Assembly: GCA_023413135.1 (NCBI GenBank)
Contig: JAEZQK010000025.1
Span: 1-57,691 of the forward strand
Direction of reading: 5' to 3'
Length of the DNA stretch: 57,691 bases
Source of the DNA: Bacillota bacterium
Lineage (GTDB): Bacteria; Bacillota; Clostridia; Christensenellales; Aristaeellaceae
The translations under genes were made by a program, and so were the position numbers. The stretch's first letter is position 1. Every line of letters starts with the position of its first letter. The notes beneath the pieces were generated by a model. The model had not been told where the DNA came from and searched no databases. It saw only the letters and a program-made list of their open reading frames with translations. Below are positions 51,157-57,691 of this stretch, piece after piece.

Positions 51157-51810
51157 CTACGCGATCACTGAATGAAGATCGATATCCTTTAAAGAATTTG
51201 CCGAAATGGTGGCCCTCGGATTCAGCGCGGCGCAACCAACCCCCAGCACCCGCATATTCCCGTTCAGGGCGGCCTCCACGCCGGCATCCGCATCCTCCAC
51301 CACAAGACAGTTGGCAGCAGGCAGATTCAGCATCTTTGCCGCCAGAAGGAACACCTCCGGGTCCGGCTTGCTGTTTTTGATATGGTTGCCGTCAGCCACG
51401 GCGTCAAAGTAACCTTCCAGGCCGATCTGCTTCAAAATGATGGGGGTATTTTTGCTGGAGGAGCCGATGGCCATCAAAATGCCCTTCTCCCGCAGCTTAG
51501 CAAGCGTCTCCAAAGCACCGGGAAGGATAGCCGATGGTGTCAGCTGCATGACCAGCCGCTTATATTCTTCGTTCTTTTCGGTAGCCATGGCGTTTTTTTC
51601 TTCCTGCGTGTAGGTGCGGACAGCACGCTTAAGAAGAATCTCCAGGCTTTCCATGCGGCTCACGCCGCGCAGGCGCTGGTTGATCTCCCGGTCGAAATAA
51701 ATGCCATGCTTGTCGGCCAGCTGCTGCCAGGCCTCATAGTGACAGTCGTCGGTGGATACGAGCACGCCGTCCAGATCGAAGATCACGGCTTTAATTTCCA
51801 TTAGCTGCAT
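51157..51810 (-). CDS. pgmB: Beta-phosphoglucomutase-like HAD hydrolase
   Basis: About 217 residues. HAD motifs: F-D-L-D-G-V-L-V-S-T-D (nucleophile and acid Asp), I-G-S-S-S-K-N near residue 114, K-N-S-K-P-D-P-E-V near 143 and V-E-D-A-D-A-G-V-E-A near 168. The cap residues L-R-G-V-S-R-M-E-S-L match beta-phosphoglucomutase, which interconverts beta-glucose 1- and 6-phosphate after maltose or trehalose phosphorolysis. No sugar phosphorylase is nearby. GGGG precedes the ATG; a GTG three codons earlier overlaps it. Confidence 0.86.
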   Translation of the reverse strand: MQLMEIKAVIFDLDGVLVSTDDCHYEAWQQLADKHGIYFDREINQRLRGVSRMESLEILLKRAVRTYTQEEKNAMATEKNEEYKRLVMQLTPSAILPGALETLAKLREKGILMAIGSSSKNTPIILKQIGLEGYFDAVADGNHIKNSKPDPEVFLLAAKMLNLPAANCLVVEDADAGVEAALNGNMRVLGVGCAALNPRATISANSLKDIDLHSVIA

Positions 51811-51823
51811 ATCACTCACCCCG

Positions 51824-52516
51824 TTATGCTCTCAGCTGATCCAGCGCTTCCTGCACCTTTTCCCGGTTGGCATGGTTCAGCGGCGAGAAGCGCCCTTCCA
51901 GCGCCTTTTCCAGCTTTTCGATGGCGGCTTCCTTGTTGCCCGCCTCCATGTCGTACTGGGCCAGGAAATACAGGGTGTCGATCTGGGATGGCTTTTCCTT
52001 CAGCGCCTTTTCAAAATAGGGCTTGGCAGCTTCCTTGTCTCCCGCCAGACGGTAAAGGGCTTGCCCCATATTATCCAGCGCGATGGGGTCGGAATCGTCA
52101 TAGTCGATGGCTTCCTGGCTAAAGGCCTTGGCTTTTTCCAAGTCGCCGCTTTCCACGTACAGATAGCCCAGTGTGCCGTAGATCAGGCCGCTGGGATTGC
52201 GCTGATGCTGCTTTTCCATCAGCTCGATGGCGCGGCTCAAATCCCCCAGCTTGTAGCAGGCCACAGCGTAGTTCATGAACAGCTGCTGCCGCTGTGCGTC
52301 GCTGAGCCCGGGAGCTTTTTGCGTTTTCACAAGCAGTGATTTGGCTTTTTCATACTCGCCATCCCTTAAAAGCAGCACGGAATAAGCCAGCATATAGTGG
52401 GCGGAATCAAGCCCGGCAGCCAAAGCCTCCTCATACAGCTTTTTAGCGCCTTCCACATCGCCCTTTCCTTGCTTGGCAAGAGCCATGCGGCCCTTTATAT
52501 TTCCCATAAAGCTCAT
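51824..52516 (-). CDS. Tetratricopeptide-repeat protein
   Basis: 230 residues made almost wholly of TPR helix pairs (for example G-L-I-Y-G-T-L-G-Y-L-Y-V-E-S-G-D-L-E-K-A and A-L-D-N-M-G-Q-A-L-Y-R-L-A-G-D-K). No catalytic domain, signal peptide or membrane helix. TPRs mediate protein contacts. Its ATG overlaps the mrfB stop by four bases, so its product may act with the MrfA-MrfB repair proteins; this is inference from position. Confidence 0.88.
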   Translation of the reverse strand: MSFMGNIKGRMALAKQGKGDVEGAKKLYEEALAAGLDSAHYMLAYSVLLLRDGEYEKAKSLLVKTQKAPGLSDAQRQQLFMNYAVACYKLGDLSRAIELMEKQHQRNPSGLIYGTLGYLYVESGDLEKAKAFSQEAIDYDDSDPIALDNMGQALYRLAGDKEAAKPYFEKALKEKPSQIDTLYFLAQYDMEAGNKEAAIEKLEKALEGRFSPLNHANREKVQEALDQLRA

Positions 52517-53703
52517 CGTATCCGCGCCTCCTTCGTAAAGGTCAGAGTCTGCGCCTTTTTGACAAGACGCATATAACGGTATTGTAACGCATTTTGCATT
52601 TCCTGCATAGCGTCTTTGGAGCCTAGAGCAGGCTCGGAAGCCAATAATATCGCTGCTTTTGTGATTTCCAGGGCATTTTTTACATCCCGCAGCCGGTGCT
52701 CGTACAATTTAGCCAGTTCTATGTAGGGAATAAGCCCTCCCTCCCGGCAGGCGATCATCTGCCGGTAAGCGGATATGGCTTCGTCCATTTCCTTGAAGCG
52801 GACGAAGCTTCGGCCCAGATGAAGCTGTGCCTGGGCTTTCACGCTGCCGCCTAAACACAGGTGGTAGCAGTGCCTGGCCAATGCCGTTTCCCCCTGCTTT
52901 TCCAGCGCCCGGCCAATGCTGAAGATATCTTCGAAAAAGCTCTGCTGCTCCGGCTTTTCATAAACGTCCAGCAGCCGGTATAAAAGCCTCGCCAGGGACA
53001 CGATATCCTGACGGTTGTGGTCGATCACATCCCTGAGCAGTGTAAAATTCCCTGTTTTCAAAAACTGAAAGAATCGCTCCGGCGCTTCGCTGCCCGGCAG
53101 GTCATTTACCCTGGGGGAATGAAATATCTCCTCCTCCAGGCGGCTTAAGCGGCAGCTTTTCAGCCGCAGCTTCCATACACGGCGGGCAGGGTGCATAAGA
53201 TCGGCGTGGGTCATCTTTTCAAGAGCTTCCGTTTCCATGCGGTTCATCAGCATCCGCGCCTGCAAAAGGGGCAGGTCGAAGGTTTTGCCGTTGAAGGTGA
53301 CCACCAGGTCGAACCCGTCGCATAGCGATTGCAAGGCCGTGAGCATGAACCGTTCTTCCGGATAGTCACGCATCACCCACTGGTGGACGGTAAAGCCATC
53401 CTTTGTAAAGTAGCCTGCTCCCACCAGAAAGGCCAGCGTGCCAACACCGCCGTTAAGCCCGGTCGTCTCCGTATCCAGATAAAGCACCCGGTATGGATCA
53501 ATGGCTTCCGGCACCGCCTGTTGAAGCACAAGGCCAAGCATCCGGCCGGTAAAAATCAATTCCTGCGGTATGCCCTTCAGCTCCGTCCAGGAAAAGGTTC
53601 TTTCCTCATGGTAGCATCCTGTGCTGGGAACGGCAGGCCTATTCTCATTTTGCGGCTTGGGCTTGTCCACCGCTTTTAGTTTATCCCGGAGGCTTATGGG
53701 CAT
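52513..53703 (-). CDS. mrfB: MrfB (YprB)-like exonuclease
   Basis: 396 residues. A DnaQ-like RNase H-fold nuclease at about 85-270: L-Y-L-D-T-E-T-T-G-L (DxE), F-N-G-K-T-F-D-L-P-L (second Asp), D-L-M-H-P-A-R-R-x-W and H-N-R-Q-D-I-V-S-L (final Asp). A TPR-like helical part follows. B. subtilis MrfB works with helicase MrfA in excision of mitomycin C damage. AAGGAG nine bases before ATG 53703 sets the start; it overlaps mrfA by ten bases. Confidence 0.88.
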   Translation of the reverse strand: MPISLRDKLKAVDKPKPQNENRPAVPSTGCYHEERTFSWTELKGIPQELIFTGRMLGLVLQQAVPEAIDPYRVLYLDTETTGLNGGVGTLAFLVGAGYFTKDGFTVHQWVMRDYPEERFMLTALQSLCDGFDLVVTFNGKTFDLPLLQARMLMNRMETEALEKMTHADLMHPARRVWKLRLKSCRLSRLEEEIFHSPRVNDLPGSEAPERFFQFLKTGNFTLLRDVIDHNRQDIVSLARLLYRLLDVYEKPEQQSFFEDIFSIGRALEKQGETALARHCYHLCLGGSVKAQAQLHLGRSFVRFKEMDEAISAYRQMIACREGGLIPYIELAKLYEHRLRDVKNALEITKAAILLASEPALGSKDAMQEMQNALQYRYMRLVKKAQTLTFTKEARIR

Positions 53704-55970
53704 TCGATCATCTCCTTCAGCAGAGAGATAGAAGCCTTCTTGCCCTCCGTACCGATTTCCCCCACCGGCCCCGCGCAGGAGGGGCACCCTTCCTTGCATT
53801 CGCAAGCGGAGACGATGTCCAGCGCGTGATGAAGCAGCAGGCTTTGCATGGTAAAACACTTTTCCGCAAGGCCGATCCCCCCCGGGTTGTTGTCATACAC
53901 AAACAGCGTGGGCCGCTGGGTAAAGGTGCCTTTCACCTGATAGATGACGCTGATATCCCTGGGCGAGCACATCAAATAAAGCGGAGCCACGATCCGCAAT
54001 AAGTTCGACACCCCCAGCATGCCGCTTTGCAGCTCATCCTTACCGTATTTGCCGGCGATGTCATCCGGCAGCGTCCACCACATGGCGGTGGTGTGCATAT
54101 CGGTTTCCGGCAGCCGCACATGACCGAAGCCAAGGTTCTCCTGGGTATCCAGCTTCATTTTCTTGAACATCTTTACCAGGGTGGTGACCTTCACTTCCCC
54201 CAGAGCCCGGTACAGGCTTTGGGGCTCGCCCTTCTCCTCAGCGATATCCAGGAGGCTTAAGCTGATGTTCAGATCCGCATCGGTATAGTAGTCCACATCC
54301 ACCTGGCGGATAAATGCCTTGCAGCCGTCGAAGTCCAGCTTCTCCACCTGGTACTGCTGGGCTTCGTGCATGTAGATGGCATTTTCATGCAACAGCATGG
54401 GTACGGTGTAACGGTCCATTTCCCCCACTACCCGGTGATGGGCAGGATTGGTGACATCCACAATGAGAAAATTTTCGCTCGCCGCCGAGCGCAGGGAGAT
54501 TTCGGAGGCCGGAAAATCTTCCGCCATCCAGTGGTAACGCCCCTCCACGTGGCGCAGAATGTTCTCCTCCGAAAGATAGTCCAAAAGTTCCTGGGTGGAA
54601 GCCACATTGCCGAAGGTTTCCCCGTCCTCAAAGGGCAGCTCGTAAGCGGCGCATTTGAAATGGCTGAGCAGCACGTACAGGTTGTCGGGGTTTAAAAGCG
54701 CATGCTCCGGCGATTGGCTGAAAAAGTAATGGGGATGGGTCACAATGTACTGGTCGATGGCGGCGGAAGATGCGACCATCACCATCACCGACGTTCCCTT
54801 GCGCCTGCCTGCCCGGCCCGCCTGCTGCCACGTGCTGGAGATGGTACCGGGATAGCCGCACAGCACGCAAGCCTCCAGCGCACCGATGTCAATGCCCAAT
54901 TCCAGCGCATTGGTGGACACCACCGCATCAATGGCTCCCTGGCGAAGCCCGGCTTCAATATTCCGCCGCTCGCTGGGCAGGTATCCGCCCCGGTAGCCCC
55001 GCACCCGGCCGGCGTTGCCCAGCGGATCGCGCACCATGTCCTTCAAATGCCGGGTCAGCACCTCCACAATCAGGCGGCTTTTGGCAAAGACAATGGTCTG
55101 CACGCCATTGTTTAAAAGCATTGAAGCAATGGCCTTCGTCTCCTGCACGGAGCCCTTGCGGATACCCAGCTGCCTGTTCACCACCGGCGGATTGTAGAAG
55201 ATGAAGTGCCGTTCTCCTGTGGGCGCGCCGCTTACGTCAATCATGGTGACGGGCCGGCCTGTAAGGGTTTCCGCCAGTTCCTTGGGGTTGGCAATGGTGG
55301 CGCTGCACAATATGAAGGTGGGATGGCTGCCGTAAAAGGCGCAAAGGCGCAAAAGCCTTCGGAGCACATTGGCCAGGTTGCTGCCGAAAATGCCCCGGTA
55401 GGCGTGGATCTCATCAATCACGATATAACGCAGATTCTCAAACAGCTTCACCCACTTGGTATGCTGGGGCAGGATGCCGCTGTGGAGCATATCCGGGTTG
55501 GTGACCACGATATGGCCCGCCTGACGCACCGCTTTGCGGGCGGAGCCCGGCGTGTCCCCGTCGTAGGTGTAGGTCTTGATATCCACGTTCAGCGCTTCGA
55601 TGAGAGAATATAGTTCACTCACCTGGTCTTGGGACAGCGCTTTGGTGGGAAACAGGTACAAAGCCCTGGAATCGGGATTTTTCAATATCGCCGACAGTAC
55701 CGGCAGGTTGTAGCACATGGTCTTGCCGGAAGCGGTAGGCGTTACCACCACCACATCCTTGCCCTCACCGGTGGCGGCCAAACTTAACGCCTGATGGGTA
55801 TACAGGCGGTGGATATTCCGCTTTTTTAAAACTTCGGGAATGCACGGATCGATCCCCTCCGGAAAATCGCCATATTGGGCGGGCCGGGCAGGGATTGTAT
55901 GCCAGCAGGTCACGTTTTCCATAAAATACTCGTCCTGCTTCCAGCGGTCCAGCAATTGCTCCAGATTCAT
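53694..55970 (-). CDS. mrfA: MrfA (YprA)-like DEAD/DEAH helicase
   Basis: 758 residues, SF2 helicase. Motif I T-P-T-A-S-G-K-T near residue 80, motif II D-E-I-H near 189, motif III S-A-T near 225, and helicase-C motifs G-R-A-G-R-R. A C-terminal Cys cluster C-E-C-K-E-G-C-P-S-C matches the zinc site of MrfA/YprA. It translocates 3'-5' on DNA and, with MrfB, repairs mitomycin adducts outside the UvrABC route. The start at 55970 follows GGGGGT and lies 30 bases after the promoter; longer in-frame starts precede the transcript. Confidence 0.92.
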   Translation of the reverse strand: MNLEQLLDRWKQDEYFMENVTCWHTIPARPAQYGDFPEGIDPCIPEVLKKRNIHRLYTHQALSLAATGEGKDVVVVTPTASGKTMCYNLPVLSAILKNPDSRALYLFPTKALSQDQVSELYSLIEALNVDIKTYTYDGDTPGSARKAVRQAGHIVVTNPDMLHSGILPQHTKWVKLFENLRYIVIDEIHAYRGIFGSNLANVLRRLLRLCAFYGSHPTFILCSATIANPKELAETLTGRPVTMIDVSGAPTGERHFIFYNPPVVNRQLGIRKGSVQETKAIASMLLNNGVQTIVFAKSRLIVEVLTRHLKDMVRDPLGNAGRVRGYRGGYLPSERRNIEAGLRQGAIDAVVSTNALELGIDIGALEACVLCGYPGTISSTWQQAGRAGRRKGTSVMVMVASSAAIDQYIVTHPHYFFSQSPEHALLNPDNLYVLLSHFKCAAYELPFEDGETFGNVASTQELLDYLSEENILRHVEGRYHWMAEDFPASEISLRSAASENFLIVDVTNPAHHRVVGEMDRYTVPMLLHENAIYMHEAQQYQVEKLDFDGCKAFIRQVDVDYYTDADLNISLSLLDIAEEKGEPQSLYRALGEVKVTTLVKMFKKMKLDTQENLGFGHVRLPETDMHTTAMWWTLPDDIAGKYGKDELQSGMLGVSNLLRIVAPLYLMCSPRDISVIYQVKGTFTQRPTLFVYDNNPGGIGLAEKCFTMQSLLLHHALDIVSACECKEGCPSCAGPVGEIGTEGKKASISLLKEMIECP

Positions 55971-56007
55971 GACGTGACCCCCATGAGTGCATACAAATTT
56001 CCTTTCC

Positions 56008-56036
56008 ATTATAGCCCATGGCATCACGCTTGTCCA
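56008..56036 (-). promoter_or_regulatory. Promoter of the mrfA-mrfB-TPR operon
   Basis: Minus strand TGGACA (56031-56036), 17-base spacer, perfect TATAAT (56008-56013). The start site near 56001 excludes the in-frame ATGs upstream. Confidence 0.85.
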
Positions 56037-56100
56037 TGCGCAGGAAGCAAAAAGCAAACAAACATTCGATATTTCAGTTTAAATGCATGAGAGTTACGAA

Positions 56101-57567
56101 TCAGGCTTGCTTCTTTACATACCGGAAGCCGCGGTGATTGAATGTGTCCGTCCTGCTTTCCGACAGCCCGCCCGTTTCATCGAAGGCTGCATCCCCGTCA
56201 AAGGAACGCTTCAACTTGTCGTATCCGTTGATGCCCTGCGGGAAGGTGAATACATTGTTGGGATCATATCTCTCTTTGATTTTCCGTAATACCTTCGCAT
56301 GAGCCCCATAGTATTCCTCCAGATAGCGGGGAAGCTCGTCATACGGGAAATTGACATACGAGCCTGCGGTCATGGACGCAAAACATGGGAACCACATATT
56401 GATCCAATCCACGTTCTCCCGTGCAAACCTTAAATCCTCCCATACCGTTTCCAGCCAGAGGATATATCCTGCCCGGCGGTAGAAAAAGGCCGTATCGTCC
56501 ACATCCACTTGCGCAACCCTGCCGCCCAGCGCATACAGGGATACACCGGTAAATACGGACCCCCGGGGTGGGTGGCTAATGAGGTTGACCAATATTTCGC
56601 ATTCCTCCACACTCAATTCCCACAATGCAAAGCGGCTGGCAGATTGGAATTTTTCAAAAGGCGGATAACTGCTGCCGATCACCATTACCGCCTCCAGGAA
56701 GCTTACAAATTCCAGGTTTGGCTCCGCGTTGTCAAGGGCAAGGAAGCACTTCAATATCTGCCTTGCTTCCTCCGGTTCTCCATAGAAAATGCCCCTTACC
56801 AGCATTGCCAGGCCATCGCTTTGGGAATTGTAGATCCGCGCGATCAGCGTCATTCTGTCGTCGGCGATTTTTAGCCAATGCTGCCATGTCTTAAGAAACT
56901 GAACTTGTTCCTGTGGGCTGACATGCAGGTAGTCGATTTCAATCAGCGTCACCAGGCCGACCTTTGGCGGAAGCCGGAAGGTCATGGTCGTGATCACGCC
57001 AAAATTCCCGCCGCCCGCTCCGCAGCATGCCCAGAAAAGGTCGGCGTTGCACATCCTGTTTGCTGTGAGCACCTTTCCTTCAAAATTCACCATTTTGATT
57101 TCCACCAGGCTGTCGCACCCCAGGCCAAGCATCCGGCAGGAAAGCCCCCATCCGCCGCCTGAAACGAATCCGCTTAACCCAACAGTGGGACAGGTGCCGC
57201 CCGGAAAGGGATAGCCCCTGGACGATACGAATCCGTATACCTGCCCGTTGGTTACGCCCGCTTGAACGCGTAGTGTCCCCTCGCATTCATCTATCTCCAT
57301 GGCGTTCATTTCGCTGATGTCGATCACCAGAGTACAATTGCCGTTGGAATAACCCTCATAATTGTGGCCACCGCTGCGGATACGGATGGGCACGTGATGC
57401 TCCCTTGCCCACAAAACAGCGTTGGACACATCCGCTTCATTCCGGCAATAATCGATCACTACGGGGTATTGCTGTATCGCCCTATTCCAGCCCTGCCTGG
57501 CCTCATTGTACAAGGGGCTGCAGGGCAGCACGATCCGCCCGGTAAGACCTTGAAAAACGGAATCCAT
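56101..57567 (-). CDS. Berberine-bridge-type FAD-linked oxidase
   Basis: 488 residues. FAD-binding PCMH domain (about 35-205) with R-S-G-G-H-N-Y-E-G-Y (His that attaches FAD) and G-G-T-C-P-T-V-G (Cys of the second FAD bond), G-G-G-W-G-L-S near 140, and a C-terminal BBE motif Y-D-P-N-N-V-F-T-F-P-Q-G-I. Both covalent FAD anchors are therefore present. Relatives oxidise sugars, alcohols or alkaloids with O2. No signal peptide. The ATG at 57567 has AAGGGG nine bases upstream. Confidence 0.88.
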   Translation of the reverse strand: MDSVFQGLTGRIVLPCSPLYNEARQGWNRAIQQYPVVIDYCRNEADVSNAVLWAREHHVPIRIRSGGHNYEGYSNGNCTLVIDISEMNAMEIDECEGTLRVQAGVTNGQVYGFVSSRGYPFPGGTCPTVGLSGFVSGGGWGLSCRMLGLGCDSLVEIKMVNFEGKVLTANRMCNADLFWACCGAGGGNFGVITTMTFRLPPKVGLVTLIEIDYLHVSPQEQVQFLKTWQHWLKIADDRMTLIARIYNSQSDGLAMLVRGIFYGEPEEARQILKCFLALDNAEPNLEFVSFLEAVMVIGSSYPPFEKFQSASRFALWELSVEECEILVNLISHPPRGSVFTGVSLYALGGRVAQVDVDDTAFFYRRAGYILWLETVWEDLRFARENVDWINMWFPCFASMTAGSYVNFPYDELPRYLEEYYGAHAKVLRKIKERYDPNNVFTFPQGINGYDKLKRSFDGDAAFDETGGLSESRTDTFNHRGFRYVKKQA

Positions 57568-57588
57568 AGGCCACACCCCTTCTGTCTC

Positions 57589-57690
57589 TTATGCAGCCGG
57601 CTTGATGGATCGCATTCCGGCAAGCATGAGCACTGCACCTACATCTTCTTTATGAAAAGCAACGGCCGGCCGTTCCGAAGTGTAATTCCA
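57589..57690 (-). CDS. C-terminal end of an unidentified gene
   Basis: The last 33 codons of a minus-strand frame enter from the right edge: W-N-Y-T-S-E-R-P-A-V-A-F-H-K-E-D-V-G-A-V, then L-M-L-A-G-M-R-S-I-K-P-A-A and a stop. The composition looks coding and there is no other feature here. It ends 21 bases before the FAD oxidase start, so both may be in one operon. Too short to identify. Confidence 0.55.
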   Translation of the reverse strand, partial: WNYTSERPAVAFHKEDVGAVLMLAGMRSIKPAA

Positions 57691-57691
57691 T

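Overview
The window reads as chromosomal DNA of an anaerobic Clostridia-class Firmicute. The evidence is a rotary V-type ATP synthase operon, an NAD-linked trimeric [FeFe]-hydrogenase operon with a hydrogenase-like paralogue, a c-di-AMP receptor, a RicT/PSP1 protein, SpoIID-like and SpoVB-like proteins, strong AAGGAGG ribosome binding sites and near-consensus sigma-A promoters. Base composition is a little above half G+C by eye. The genus cannot be told from the sequence. Most genes lie on the minus strand.

Layout. 1-5.4 kb: V-ATPase operon (H-I-K-E-C-F-A, running off the left edge) behind upp. 5.8-10.2 kb, plus strand: an enlarged Lgt, nicotinate phosphoribosyltransferase, a beta-lactamase-fold serine hydrolase and RecX. 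10.3-19.2 kb, minus: two linked hydrogenase blocks. The catalytic one is HndA, a HATPase, HndB, HndC and HndD/HydA. Upstream of it lies a block that looks like signalling: a DRTGG protein, an RsbW-like kinase, a HydA-like protein with altered active-site motifs, a VOC protein, a second DRTGG protein and a PHP protein. Between the blocks are a Rex-operator-like palindrome and a promoter whose transcript should begin with a perfect hairpin. 19.2-32.6 kb: housekeeping and envelope genes (SPOR protein, DUF6062 protein, dCMP deaminase, SpoVB-like flippase, YdcF, TrmN6-like methylase, a 1444-residue SpoIID protein with eleven SH3b repeats, ferredoxin, RicT, HolB, DarA, MtnN).

32.7-47.9 kb is the accessory part. 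An intact tRNA-Ala(CGC) is followed by two decayed 3' copies of the same tRNA, each with its own hairpin, separated by an amidohydrolase gene and an aminoglycoside-phosphotransferase-fold gene. A Ku-LigD end-joining operon comes next, then an arginine-deiminase-like gene, a frameshifted beta-propeller gene, an unknown Cys-rich protein, a GNAT acetyltransferase, coding debris, a frameshifted membrane protein, a MATE transporter, a lactonase-type propeller, a Cu/Zn superoxide dismutase and an AAC(3)-family acetyltransferase.

48.3-57.7 kb: TldE/TldD, a beta-phosphoglucomutase-like HAD protein, a TPR protein, MrfB and MrfA (DNA repair), a berberine-bridge-type FAD oxidase with both covalent FAD anchor residues, and the C-terminal end of one more gene at the right edge.

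The best candidates for something undescribed are the hydrogenase-linked signalling block (two DRTGG proteins, two GHKL ATPases and a catalytically altered HydA) and the serial tRNA-Ala scars with single-gene cargoes.
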